The notes under the pieces are model-generated. The model did no database searches. It was not told where the DNA came from and saw only the letters and a list, made by a program, of their open reading frames with translations. From Acidobacteriota bacterium (GTDB taxonomy: Bacteria > Acidobacteriota > Terriglobia > Bryobacterales > Bryobacteraceae), in assembly GCA_017307505.1 (NCBI GenBank), contig JAFKEE010000017.1:1-64000 (forward strand): a stretch of 64,000 nucleotides of DNA, in the 5' to 3' direction. The translations under genes were made by a program, and so were the position numbers. Positions 41,744 through 51,346 of the stretch are shown piece by piece; position 1 is the stretch's first letter; each line of letters begins with the position of its first letter.

Positions 41744-44700
41744 TCACTCGGGGAAGTATCCTTCCCGTGCCCTGACTTTGTAGCCCCTGGAGTTTTTGAC
41801 TTGAACGGCCAACTTCCTCCATTGCGGTGCAGGAGCGGGGCCGGGCGGAAACGTAAGCAGGTAGCCGTGGGCCAGGTCTTTCGCAACCATCTCAAAGACC
41901 TGCCGGATTTCTCGCGGCTCCCGGATGGCGAAGGGCAGGCCACCGGTTGCGTTGGAGATGGCAGCCAGCTGTTTCAGCAACGCCGGATTGCCGAGGGCCA
42001 TGCCCTGGGCAATGGTGTATACGGGGATCCCTGCCGATTTTGCCCGCCGAATCGCATCCTCGACACTCAGCGAGCTGAAATTGTCGTCACCGTCGGTGAA
42101 GATGACAATCACCTTCTTGCCCTGCTGCGAAGCGGTGTCCCGAATGACGCGGGTCAGGGCGTCGTACAGGGCAGTCTCGCCGCGAGGTTGGGTCCGGGCG
42201 ATCGCGCGTTTCGCGGCCAGGCGATCGCGGGTGAAGGGCTGAAGGGCCGAGACCTTGTCGCTGAAGGTGTACACTCCGACGGAATCGGAAGGCCGCAACT
42301 GGTCGATCAATCCAAATGCGGCATTCTTGAGCACCGGCAGAGCCGCCTGCATGCTGAAAGTGGTATCCAGCAACAGCGAACAGGAGAGAGCCGCCAGCCG
42401 GCTCTCGAATGCCGTGATCTGTTGAGGCTTGCCGTCCTCGAGAAGGGTAAACTCGGACTCGGGCAAATCATCCACATACTTGCCGGCAGCATCGGTGATG
42501 GTCGTGTAGACTTCCACCAGACGTACGTCGGAGCGGAATACGTCGCCGCCGGGCTGGGGTCCGCCCGAGGAACCGCTGTGGCCGGCTATGGGCTCAAGAG
42601 TCCTTTCCGGGACTGACCCGGTCACCGCCTGGCCTCCATGAACCAGTTGATGAGAGACCTCTTCCAGATTCATGAAGCCACCGGTCAACCGGCTGCCGGG
42701 CGCTTTATTGGATCGCTCCAAGGCAACTGGCCGGAACAACGGACCGCCCCGGGCTGCTCCACCTGCAGCGAAGCTGTGCTTCGTGACAAGGTGCCGGTCC
42801 TCGGAGAGGAGCAAGCCGTGCGGATCGAGCCGCGCGGCATAGACAATTCCGGTAAGTGCGTGCAGAAGACCGGTCACGTCCCGAGTCTTTGCTGCCTGCT
42901 GCACGCGCGGCACGTTCTGCAATTGGATGACTCGTTCAAAGGCCTCGAGTTTTGTCCCGTTCAGCCTGAGCAGACAGCTGCGGATTCCTTCGTCCAGATC
43001 GGGCGAATCGCCAGCCAAATGCTTCACGATTTCCAGGGCTGCGTCAATCCAGTCCCGCTGCCTGACGACCTCGCACGAATTCTGGAACGCGAGCGCCGCG
43101 GCGGACTGGCTGAGGCTACCCGAATCGGCCCCCATGGCTGACAGTTCCACCAGGGAGTACCAAATGCCTTGCGCATTATTGGCCTGGGGCGGAGTGAGGG
43201 CGGTCAACTGTTCGCCAAACTTCTCGAGCGCACCCAGTTCGGCCTGATCGACCGCCTTAAGTCTGGCGAAATAGGGAAACAGAGGCTGCCATGCGTCGAA
43301 GTGGCGCCGGAGCAACACCACCGCCGGAGGACTGAAGGGGACACCTCTTTTTCGCTCCAGTTCGGCCAGCGCCAGCAACCGGGAGGCCGAACCAGACGAG
43401 GTCAGAATGTCTTCGTCGGCCAAATCGGCATTCCCCCAAAGGGCGCGCCCGCCGGGGAAGTGGACAACGCCATCGGGCCCGAGCGGCAATCCCTGAAGTG
43501 TCGCATCGGTCCAATCACCGAGGCTGCGCTCCCTGGGTCTACGGGGGTCCACCTTCTCGGCTGGATCGGAATAGGCGTGGTAGAAGTGTTCCAGCCGCTT
43601 TGCCGTCTGCGTGAAGTAGGCCTGGTGGGCTCGGTCGGATCGGGTGAGCGCCGCGAAGAAGGCGGCAAGTTTGCCGTGATCCCTGGAAAGCAGAGCCGTA
43701 AAGAAGCCCTGAGGGTCGTCCGGACCGGCTCCGGCCAGGAGCTTCCAACTGCCCGCGGCGGCCGGCCCGCCCGGGATGACGGCACTGCCGTTCCTGACAG
43801 AAAACGCCGCGCCGGTTCGAAGCAGCAAATCGGAGTGTTGTTCCACCAGCGTGCGGAGGCCGAGACCCGCCACCAGCGCGGCGGCGGCCTCTGTACTGGC
43901 GGCGCTGAGGCCGGCATACGCCCGCGCCAAACGGGCATCGCGCGCAAACGCCTCAGCCAGGCCACCGGGCAACATCTGGCGGTCGTGAATCATCTGAAGC
44001 CAGGCATCACCGCCCATCAGGGGAGCTTCCTCGATGGGGATCACGAACTCAAATGGGCGGCCCGCTTCCAGAGTCTCCTTCATCGCTATCTCGTCGATGT
44101 CCAGCGCGGCGGCGATCAGCTGGCGAGGTCCATCCGCCGGGCCATCCGCCAGTTCAACGATGGAGGATGCACCGGGGGAATCCTTGATCCGCCAGCCCAA
44201 AGCCTGGAGCACGCGCGCAGCCTGTGCCTTGCGGTCTTCCCCGGCAATAGAGATTGAGATGGCAGTGGCATGTTCGCGCAACTCGCCGGCGCTGCTGAGT
44301 GCCAGCATGGACTCGAAGAAAATCCGTAAGGTCTCGATGTAGCGAGGAAAACGCTCACTGCTTGTGGGATCGGTGGAACGAATGAGGGTCCTGCAGTACT
44401 CCTCAAAGAACGCGGAGGGTGGGGTTTGGGGATCGAGATGCGCCATGCGGCTCAACGCCTTCATCCCGCCAGGCGTGCCGATGCCGCGCACTGCACGGAC
44501 GTTGAGGTCCACCGCGTCGAGCTCCGGCATCGCCACGTTCGATGTGCCGGACTTCCCCAGATTGGCCAACCTCGCCCTGACCGCATCCGCATTCGACGCT
44601 TTGGGCTCGTTGGCCAGATACTTGCGGTAATGCTCTTCCGCCGCTGGATATTCCCGGCGGGCTTCCAGGATGAGGCCAGAGATGTACTCGGAATTCTGGA

Positions 44701-45685
44701 GTTGATGATTCGGATCCAGGCGAATCGCCTCGGCGGCGCTGGCCGCGGCGGCGTCGAGATCCTGGAGATAGAACTTGGCGAGAGCCTTGTGGAGATGGGC
44801 TTCAGGAAATTTGTGGCCCGGATCCTTCGCGATTACCTCTGAAGCGGCCTGAGCCGCCTCAGCCCAGTTCCTGGAGGAGGACTCCAGGCGCATGAGAAGC
44901 ACTTGCGACACAAGGGTCCTGGGATCTGCCTTCGCCCCATTGCGGAACGCCTCTCGAGCCTCCGCGATCTTCTTCTTGTTCTGACAGACCGTCCCCAGCG
45001 CATTCCAGGCCTGTGCAAAATCGGGCGCCGCGCGAACGGCCTCGCGAAAGTGCCGTTCCGCCTCGTCCAGGCTTCCAGCCGTCATGGCTTTCATGCCGCG
45101 ATCCCAGGCCTTTTCGGAGACCCGAGGTGCATGAATTCTGACGTCCACACCGAGATTTGCGGAGCCCCGCTTGCGAAGAACGATTGGCGGCAAGTCGCGT
45201 TTGCCGACCAGTGTGGGGTCGTCCAGGTCGATCATGCTGGAATCCCAACCCTGGAGAGAACCCCGGAGGACACACTTCATGGTGCCGAAGGTGCCCATCT
45301 GACGGGAGCCCCAGTTGCCTACCGCCTCAAACTCGGAAGCACGTAGCACATACTCGCCATTGCGGTTTGTGGTCGCCTCCACCATGACGCGGCTGGCTCC
45401 GCAGTATCGTTGAATGAGAACAGGCTTGGGGGGTGCGGAACCGTCTTCCATCACGACTCTGCCCCGGGCGTTCGGTGCCTGGCCAAATCCCGCTGGTGCG
45501 CCAGCTACCAGTAACAATGCCAAGGCGAGCAGCCAGCGGGCCGGACGATCGATACAGCGGCGGGTTGCCCCGGAAGTTCCTAACCTCAACGATTCCTGAA
45601 CGCGGTACTGACGCATGCGTTTACGCCGAGACGGCAATTCGAAGACCCCATGCCGACCAGGACGCGACTCCTTGCTGAATACCAT
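41744..45685 (-). CDS. Large secreted TPR and VWFA protein (acidobacterial type)
   Basis: 1313 residues; start uncertain (ATG at 45685 or 45616, neither with a ribosome-binding site). A hydrophobic signal (WLLALALLLVAGAPAGFG, about 50-67) precedes a short beta domain (about 70-175) and TPR repeats (about 190-360: AGSLDEAERHFREAVRAAPD). Residues 390-1000 resemble no domain I know. The last 270 form a von Willebrand factor A-like domain opening VRLVEVYTTITDAAGKYVDDL with MIDAS variant DTTFS and FTDGDDNF, as in the acidobacterial VWFA family. It is presumably a periplasmic or surface protein-interaction platform. Confidence 0.88.
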   Translation of the reverse strand: MVFSKESRPGRHGVFELPSRRKRMRQYRVQESLRLGTSGATRRCIDRPARWLLALALLLVAGAPAGFGQAPNARGRVVMEDGSAPPKPVLIQRYCGASRVMVEATTNRNGEYVLRASEFEAVGNWGSRQMGTFGTMKCVLRGSLQGWDSSMIDLDDPTLVGKRDLPPIVLRKRGSANLGVDVRIHAPRVSEKAWDRGMKAMTAGSLDEAERHFREAVRAAPDFAQAWNALGTVCQNKKKIAEAREAFRNGAKADPRTLVSQVLLMRLESSSRNWAEAAQAASEVIAKDPGHKFPEAHLHKALAKFYLQDLDAAAASAAEAIRLDPNHQLQNSEYISGLILEARREYPAAEEHYRKYLANEPKASNADAVRARLANLGKSGTSNVAMPELDAVDLNVRAVRGIGTPGGMKALSRMAHLDPQTPPSAFFEEYCRTLIRSTDPTSSERFPRYIETLRIFFESMLALSSAGELREHATAISISIAGEDRKAQAARVLQALGWRIKDSPGASSIVELADGPADGPRQLIAAALDIDEIAMKETLEAGRPFEFVIPIEEAPLMGGDAWLQMIHDRQMLPGGLAEAFARDARLARAYAGLSAASTEAAAALVAGLGLRTLVEQHSDLLLRTGAAFSVRNGSAVIPGGPAAAGSWKLLAGAGPDDPQGFFTALLSRDHGKLAAFFAALTRSDRAHQAYFTQTAKRLEHFYHAYSDPAEKVDPRRPRERSLGDWTDATLQGLPLGPDGVVHFPGGRALWGNADLADEDILTSSGSASRLLALAELERKRGVPFSPPAVVLLRRHFDAWQPLFPYFARLKAVDQAELGALEKFGEQLTALTPPQANNAQGIWYSLVELSAMGADSGSLSQSAAALAFQNSCEVVRQRDWIDAALEIVKHLAGDSPDLDEGIRSCLLRLNGTKLEAFERVIQLQNVPRVQQAAKTRDVTGLLHALTGIVYAARLDPHGLLLSEDRHLVTKHSFAAGGAARGGPLFRPVALERSNKAPGSRLTGGFMNLEEVSHQLVHGGQAVTGSVPERTLEPIAGHSGSSGGPQPGGDVFRSDVRLVEVYTTITDAAGKYVDDLPESEFTLLEDGKPQQITAFESRLAALSCSLLLDTTFSMQAALPVLKNAAFGLIDQLRPSDSVGVYTFSDKVSALQPFTRDRLAAKRAIARTQPRGETALYDALTRVIRDTASQQGKKVIVIFTDGDDNFSSLSVEDAIRRAKSAGIPVYTIAQGMALGNPALLKQLAAISNATGGLPFAIREPREIRQVFEMVAKDLAHGYLLTFPPGPAPAPQWRKLAVQVKNSRGYKVRAREGYFPE

Positions 45686-45780
45686 AGCAAATACGCGGAA
45701 AACAGCTCAGCGCCGGCGCGAGGCTCGTCGCTTAAAATGGGAATAGAACGCCGTGCATTGCAGGCGATCGAACAGCACGC

Positions 45781-46644
45781 ATGCCCTCTGCTTCCCACGC
45801 GCCCTTAGTCCCGCTCCACCAGGCGGGCGTCCGCCGCCGGATTGGCGTCTTCGACTCCGGAGTCGGCGGCCTCACCGTGCTGAAGGCTATGCGCCGCACA
45901 ATGCCCCAGGCTGACTTCCTCTATGTCGGCGATACCGCTCGCGTGCCCTATGGCCGGAAGCCGAGTTCCATGGTGGCCGGATTTGCCCGCGAAATCGCGG
46001 CCTTCCTGCTGGCCCAGGGTGTCGAGGCCATCGTCGTCGCCTGCAATACCGCCACCGCCGCCGCGCTGCCGGCCTTGGCCGATGAACTGCCAGTGCCCGT
46101 ATGGGGCGTGATTGAACCTGGCGTCCGCGCTGCGTTCGAAGCTTCAAAGACAGGCTCGGTGGGAGTAATCGGGACGCGCGGCGCCATCGCCAGCGGAGCG
46201 TACCAGCGCCGCCTGGAGGCGCTCGGATTGCGCGTATGGGCCCGCGCCTGCCCCATGTTTGTCCACCTGGTGGAAGAGAACCTCTCCGACTCCGAGGAAG
46301 CCGCCCTGCTCACGCGCCACTACTTTGCGGACCGGCCGGAGATCGATACGCTCATCCTCGGCTGTACGCACTACCCAGTTCTTCGGCCGATCATCGAGAA
46401 GACGCTGGGCCCGTCGGTGAAGGTGATCTCGAGCGCGCAGGCGGTGGCCGCCACGGTCGCGGCGGCGATCGGGGATACCGACGATCCGGAACTGCCGGGC
46501 CTCGGGGGAATCCTGCACCTGGTCACGGGCGATGTCATCGCCTACCAGCACACGGCCCAGACGATCGGCGGGGTCGATGGAGAAGTCCGCCCAATCCACG
46601 TGGAGACTCTCGCCGAGGCGGAACCGCTGCCCGTCCGACCCTGA
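45781..46644 (+). CDS. murI: Glutamate racemase
   Basis: 287 residues. MurI makes D-glutamate for peptidoglycan by a cofactor-independent two-base mechanism. The catalytic cysteines are Cys88 (VVACNTA) and Cys195 (ILGCTHYP); IGVFDSGVGGLTV and YVGDTARVPYG are the usual N-terminal motifs. An extra 19 residues precede the usual start, so a later initiation is possible. Only 9 bp separate it from the methyltransferase. Confidence 0.96.
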   Translation: MPSASHAPLVPLHQAGVRRRIGVFDSGVGGLTVLKAMRRTMPQADFLYVGDTARVPYGRKPSSMVAGFAREIAAFLLAQGVEAIVVACNTATAAALPALADELPVPVWGVIEPGVRAAFEASKTGSVGVIGTRGAIASGAYQRRLEALGLRVWARACPMFVHLVEENLSDSEEAALLTRHYFADRPEIDTLILGCTHYPVLRPIIEKTLGPSVKVISSAQAVAATVAAAIGDTDDPELPGLGGILHLVTGDVIAYQHTAQTIGGVDGEVRPIHVETLAEAEPLPVRP

Positions 46645-46653
46645 CGGAGCCTC

Positions 46654-47403
46654 ATGGAAGCGAATTCCAAACCGGTCCGGCGCCGCCTGCTCACCCGCAA
46701 TCGGATGGGCTGGGCGGCGATCGAAGTCCACAACGTCAGCGCGCTGTTCGTGGAGGAGTGCCGCAGCGGCTCGATTGGCGGAGCGGATGCTCCTGTCCTA
46801 GACCTTGGCGCGGCGTACGGGCTGGTAGGACTCGCGGCGTTGCAAGCCGGCGCGTGGGTGATCCTGAACGATCTGGACCAGCGCCATCTCGACGAAGCCC
46901 AGGCGTCGGTCCGGCCGGAGGACCGGCACCGCTTAACCCTGCGGGCCGGCCAGTTTCCGCGAGAGATCCACTTTCCGGAGCACAGCCTGAGCGCCGTCCA
47001 CGCCTGCAACGTGCTGCATTTCCTGAGCGGGCGCGAACTGGAGCGCGGCCTGCGCGCCATTGCACGCTGGCTGAGACCCGGCGGCCGGCTTTTCGCTCAA
47101 GTGGTGACGCCTTACCTGGCGCCGTTCCGGTTGTTCCGGACTGAGTATGAGAGGCGGCTCCAGGAGGGGGTGCGATGGCCGGGCTGGATTCCCAAGGTCA
47201 GCGTCTATTCGCAGCACCGCAAACTGGGCCAGATGCCGCCCGCCGTCCACCTGCTGGACGATCAGATTCTGGCGCGCGCGGCCGCGAATTCGGGCCTGAT
47301 CGTGGAGCGCGCCTGGATGTTTCAACCGGCAGACCTCCCGCCCGATCTCGCTCTGGACGGGCGGGAAGCCGCGGGTCTTCTTGCACGGGCTCCTGAGGTT
47401 TAG
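46654..47403 (+). CDS. Class I SAM-dependent methyltransferase
   Basis: 249 residues with GGAG seven bases before the ATG. SAM-binding motif I is APVLDLGAAYGLVGLAALQA, followed by ILNDLDQRHLD as motif II and VHACNVLHFLSG as the motif IV region. The substrate is unknown. It is probably co-transcribed with murI. Its 3' end overlaps the convergent oxidoreductase gene by 4 nt. Confidence 0.87.
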   Translation: MEANSKPVRRRLLTRNRMGWAAIEVHNVSALFVEECRSGSIGGADAPVLDLGAAYGLVGLAALQAGAWVILNDLDQRHLDEAQASVRPEDRHRLTLRAGQFPREIHFPEHSLSAVHACNVLHFLSGRELERGLRAIARWLRPGGRLFAQVVTPYLAPFRLFRTEYERRLQEGVRWPGWIPKVSVYSQHRKLGQMPPAVHLLDDQILARAAANSGLIVERAWMFQPADLPPDLALDGREAAGLLARAPEV

Positions 47404-48728
47404 CTCAGGCCCTTCACTTTCCAACCGGCGCGATAGGCGCGCCGCACATGGCCGTTCGCCTCGGGCGAGTTTTTGAACTTCAGCTTCTTCGCGTTCCACT
47501 CCAGCGTCGTCTTGGGGAAGAACGTCGCCAGCGGACCCAGCAGCACCGCTTCCGTGAGGGGTCCGGAGTAGCTGAACGGAGTCGAGGTGCTGCCCTTGCC
47601 GAGGATCGCGTCCACCCACTCGTGGTAGTGATCCACACCTTCGATCTTGGTCATCTGGAAGTCCTTGAACTGCGCCTCAGGATAGAGGACGGGCATCTTG
47701 ATGTGCGGCAGCAGCATCACCCCGTTCGTCCCGATGAAGATACAGCCGGTGCCGGGCAGCCGCTGGCCGCCGACCATGGCCTGGATCTCCTGCGGAGGAC
47801 GCTCGTCGCCGTCGTACCACGTCACATTGACGGTCTTGTCACTGGTGTAGCGGGTACCCGGGAAGACATAGTGGATGACCGCGTTGACGGACCAGTTGTG
47901 GGCATTGGGCGCCGCGCCTTCCGACCGGACGGAGATGGGCGACGTCAGTTGCAGGGCCGAAAACACGGGGTCGTAGATATGACAGCCCATGTCGCCGAAG
48001 GTGGCGGTGCCGAAGTCGATGCGTTTGCGCCACTCGCCGGGATGGTAGTACTCCTTCAGATACGGGCGTTCGGCCGACACGCCCAGCCACTGATCCCAAT
48101 TGAGAGTGGACGGGACGGGATCGGTGCGTTCGGGCCGGGGCTCGGGATCGCCCCACTTCTTGCCGCTCCAGGCGTAGACTTCCTTGACCTTGCCGATGGT
48201 GCCGCTCTGGATCAGGTGGACGGCTGTTTTGTACTCGGTGGCGGAGTGAATCTGGATGCCCATCTGGGTCACCAGTTTCTTCTTGCGCGCCATCTCGGTC
48301 ATTTTGCGGACCTCATAGAGGTCGTGGGCCAGCGGCTTCTGCCCGTAGACATGCAGGCCGTGCTGCATGGAACTCACGGCCATGGGTGCGTGCATGTGGT
48401 CGGGCGTGCCGACGCAGACCGCGTCGAGGTTCTTGTGCTCTTTGTCGAGCATTTCGCGCCAGTCCACGTAGACCTTGGCGTCGGGGTATTTCTTGTTCAC
48501 GCGCCCCAGCATCGCGGAATCCACCTCGGCCACACAGACGAGTTTGACCTTGGGGTGTGTGGCGATGCCATCGAGTGTGGCGAAGGCCATGTTCGCCGCT
48601 CCGAAACTGGCCAGGCGGAGGCCGTCGCGCGGAGCGGAAAGGAGGTTAGGAATGAAAAACGGGGCGGTTAAGCCGGCAGCCGCCTGGCGCAGGAAGGCTC
48701 GCCGGTTGGTCTGTGAGGGATCGTACAT
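47400..48728 (-). CDS. Gfo/Idh/MocA-family oxidoreductase with twin-arginine signal
   Basis: 442 residues from the ATG at 48728. TNRRAFLRQAAAGL is a Tat signal, so the enzyme is exported with its NAD(P) bound, as in glucose-fructose oxidoreductase-like proteins. The nucleotide-binding start FGAANMAFATL and EKPLA-type motif (here QKPLAHD) are visible. Acidobacteria and Planctomycetes have many such enzymes acting on sugars or glycosides; the substrate is unknown. In GQKPLAHDL the usual Glu is replaced by Gln, which may alter catalysis. Confidence 0.88.
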   Translation of the reverse strand: MYDPSQTNRRAFLRQAAAGLTAPFFIPNLLSAPRDGLRLASFGAANMAFATLDGIATHPKVKLVCVAEVDSAMLGRVNKKYPDAKVYVDWREMLDKEHKNLDAVCVGTPDHMHAPMAVSSMQHGLHVYGQKPLAHDLYEVRKMTEMARKKKLVTQMGIQIHSATEYKTAVHLIQSGTIGKVKEVYAWSGKKWGDPEPRPERTDPVPSTLNWDQWLGVSAERPYLKEYYHPGEWRKRIDFGTATFGDMGCHIYDPVFSALQLTSPISVRSEGAAPNAHNWSVNAVIHYVFPGTRYTSDKTVNVTWYDGDERPPQEIQAMVGGQRLPGTGCIFIGTNGVMLLPHIKMPVLYPEAQFKDFQMTKIEGVDHYHEWVDAILGKGSTSTPFSYSGPLTEAVLLGPLATFFPKTTLEWNAKKLKFKNSPEANGHVRRAYRAGWKVKGLS

Positions 48729-48769
48729 AAGTGTTCGCTTCACCGAGCATACAGCACGGCGCGGGGGCG

Positions 48770-50008
48770 CTACCGGCGGCCCACCGGATCGACCGTCACA
48801 TCCCCGCGCAACTCGCGGAAAAAGCGTGCTTTCATGTCGCCCAGCCAGGGATCCAGATAGCGGCGGTTCAGGTCGATGGTGGAGAGGGCCACGGTGCCGT
48901 CGTCCTCGGTGCGGGCCAGGGTCTCGCCGGCCGGATCGATGATCAGGGACGGGAAATCGTAGCCGGAAGACGCGAGGAAGAGGTGGTTCTCAATCACCCG
49001 GGCCTTGGCCAGTGTCTCGTTGCCGCCCCAGATGGGCATGAGGATCAACTCGGCGCCGCGCAGCGCCAGGCCGCGCGCCGGATCGGCATATTGCACATCC
49101 CAGCAGATCATCATGCCGACCTTGCCGAAATCGGCCTGGAAGACGGCGAAGTCGCTGCCTGGCGTGATGCCGCCCTCCAACTCTTCGCGCGGGATGTAGA
49201 CCTTGCGGTAGCGGCCAACATAGCGGCCGGTGCGGTCGATCAGCACGGCGGTGTTGTAGACGAGCGCGCCTTCCTTCTCGTACAATCCGGCCACCACCCA
49301 GGCGCCTTTCTGTTTGGCGAGTTCGCCCAGCCTCTTCGTGGTGGGGCCCGGCACAGGCTCCGCCACGTCGGCATAACCCTTGTTGGTGCCGACAACCGTG
49401 ATTCCTTCCGGCAGCAGGATGACGTCGGTCCCCTGCGGCACTTTGGCTTCCGACACTTCCAGGAAGCGCGTGACGGGGTCGGCGCCTCGCGGCTTCAGGC
49501 GGATGGCCGCGACTTTCACAGGCCTGGCCTTCGGCTCGGCGATGGGTTCGAGCTTCCAGTCTTTCCAGGAGACGCGCCCCTGCGGAGCATTCTGCAGCAG
49601 CAGCTGGAGACGGGCTGATACGGCGCCTACCGGAGCCGGAGCCTCCAGTGAAACGGTGCGCCACTCACCCGAACCTTCGACACGCCAGGCATAGTCGGGC
49701 TGGCCGGCGCGATGGCCCTGGGCATTCTGCCAGTCCAACTTCACGGGCACCTGCAAGGGCTCGTAGCCCAAGCCGGCGGCCCGGTATTGGCCGGTAAGCC
49801 GGTACCACTGGCCATCCTGGATCGAGGGCAACACCTGCTCCCAGCCGCCGAAGACACCGGGGTTCCCTGCCCCTTCCAAGGTGAGTTCCGCGCCGGACCG
49901 GCTGTACTTCGGAGCGACTTCGGGCCGCGGCGACCATTGCCGCCACTCCTGTCCCCGGGCCGTGAAACCGGCCGCAATAACTAGTACCGCACAGGTGATT
50001 TGGCGCAT
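48770..50008 (-). CDS. Secreted nitrilase-family hydrolase with N-terminal beta domain
   Basis: 412 residues from the ATG at 50008, chosen because a signal peptide begins there (MRQITCAVLVIAAGFTARG). Residues 20-160 look like a jelly-roll or carbohydrate-binding-type domain (GQWYRLTGQYRAAGLGYEP). The C-terminal part is a carbon-nitrogen hydrolase with triad Glu201 (LLPEG), Lys269 (YRKVYIP) and Cys302 (ICWDVQYAD). These enzymes cleave amides or nitriles; most are cytoplasmic, so the export signal and fused beta domain are uncommon. Confidence 0.87.
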   Translation of the reverse strand: MRQITCAVLVIAAGFTARGQEWRQWSPRPEVAPKYSRSGAELTLEGAGNPGVFGGWEQVLPSIQDGQWYRLTGQYRAAGLGYEPLQVPVKLDWQNAQGHRAGQPDYAWRVEGSGEWRTVSLEAPAPVGAVSARLQLLLQNAPQGRVSWKDWKLEPIAEPKARPVKVAAIRLKPRGADPVTRFLEVSEAKVPQGTDVILLPEGITVVGTNKGYADVAEPVPGPTTKRLGELAKQKGAWVVAGLYEKEGALVYNTAVLIDRTGRYVGRYRKVYIPREELEGGITPGSDFAVFQADFGKVGMMICWDVQYADPARGLALRGAELILMPIWGGNETLAKARVIENHLFLASSGYDFPSLIIDPAGETLARTEDDGTVALSTIDLNRRYLDPWLGDMKARFFRELRGDVTVDPVGRR

Positions 50009-50136
50009 CTCAGTTCCGAGCTTACTCCGGAATCCGGTCTGACGAACCACCGGCATGCAGGAATCCTCCAGGCAACTGGACTGGCCTTTGAATTCCAGGC
50101 GCACACCGGGCCGCTCTGCGATAATCGAAAAACTGC

Positions 50137-51234
50137 ATGAAACCAGCTCTCCTGGTTGGCCTTCTCTTTGCCGTCGCCCTGGGGACTTCGGCCTGTTTTC
50201 TTTTCCGGAAATCGCGCGTCTGGGCGGACCTGAAACAGACCACGGTCGACCTAGACGGACTGGCCAGCGTGAAAGTCCCAACGGACCTGCGCTACGACTC
50301 CGAAGCGATCCAACACCATGGCGATACGGCACAATTCCAGTTCCGGCGGGTCAACGATACCCATTTGAACGGCCAGACTTCTTACGCCGAGACGATGGTG
50401 ATCACGATCGCCGCGCCAGACCTGGACCGCGCGACCTTCGAGGCCCAGCGGCGTAAGGGCGCCTTCGACGTGACGAAGCCACAGGCTGCGGGAGAGACCA
50501 GCACGGAGGGGCCACTGCAATGGGAGGTCTTCCAGACGGTCTATGAGCGCGACCCCGTCAGGGAACCGGCCCACTATGTGCGGCTCACCGACGCGGACGC
50601 GGGCCTCGTCATCACGTGGCTCGGCTACCAGAAGCAGTACAGCGTCGAGCAGGCGCGGGCCAACCTGAAGTACCTGCGTAGCACCATCGCCATTGCGCCG
50701 GCGCGGGCGGAGTATTTCGAAAAGCTGCGGGATTACAAGACGAGCAGCCGGACGGCCGATGCGGCCCGCAACCTGGACCTTCTGGCCTCTGGATTGAAGG
50801 AACTCGGGTTTCCGCCCGCCAGCGTGGGCCAATGGACCCGCCACGGCGCCTGGCGCTACACCATCGACAACGGCCGGCCGCAGCAGTTCCATCTGGTCCT
50901 GCCCATCAACCACATGCGCATGCCGGATGGAGCGTTCGAACTGAAGGGTCCGCTGACGAGTTTCAAGTTCATCCAGAACAAATACTGGTGGCAGAACAAC
51001 CAGGGGCGCGGCGGCGGACTGATCCCGCAGGACGTCCTGCCGGGCTTCGTCGAGGAGATGACCGACCGCGAGGACGTCTACTTCTTCAGCATCCACGGCT
51101 TGAACCTGTGGAAGGCGTATCCCAGCGAAGGAAACCCGTTGCTGACGGAGTTGCGCGGTGTGATCGCCGAAGCGGAGAAGCTGAAAGCGGAGTTCTTCTC
51201 CAAGGGCCTGATTGGCGGCGACGCGGAGCCATAG
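50137..51234 (+). CDS. Membrane-anchored or exported protein of unknown function
   Basis: 365 residues. A single N-terminal hydrophobic segment ends at LGTSACFLFRKS, which is a poor lipobox, so it may be a membrane anchor. The rest is soluble with mixed strands and helices; WWQNNQGRGGG and FFSIHGLNLWKAYPS stand out near the C-terminus. I recognise no family. It is followed by aphA after 112 bp. Confidence 0.7.
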   Translation: MKPALLVGLLFAVALGTSACFLFRKSRVWADLKQTTVDLDGLASVKVPTDLRYDSEAIQHHGDTAQFQFRRVNDTHLNGQTSYAETMVITIAAPDLDRATFEAQRRKGAFDVTKPQAAGETSTEGPLQWEVFQTVYERDPVREPAHYVRLTDADAGLVITWLGYQKQYSVEQARANLKYLRSTIAIAPARAEYFEKLRDYKTSSRTADAARNLDLLASGLKELGFPPASVGQWTRHGAWRYTIDNGRPQQFHLVLPINHMRMPDGAFELKGPLTSFKFIQNKYWWQNNQGRGGGLIPQDVLPGFVEEMTDREDVYFFSIHGLNLWKAYPSEGNPLLTELRGVIAEAEKLKAEFFSKGLIGGDAEP

Positions 51235-51346
51235 TCTGTCATTGATCGCAGCCGGTGATCGTCTTCAGGGCCTGATTGCGCCTTACTCAGGTGGGGCATG
51301 GAATGCCCCCTGGCCAAGAATCGAGTCCCACGGACTAAAGACCACC

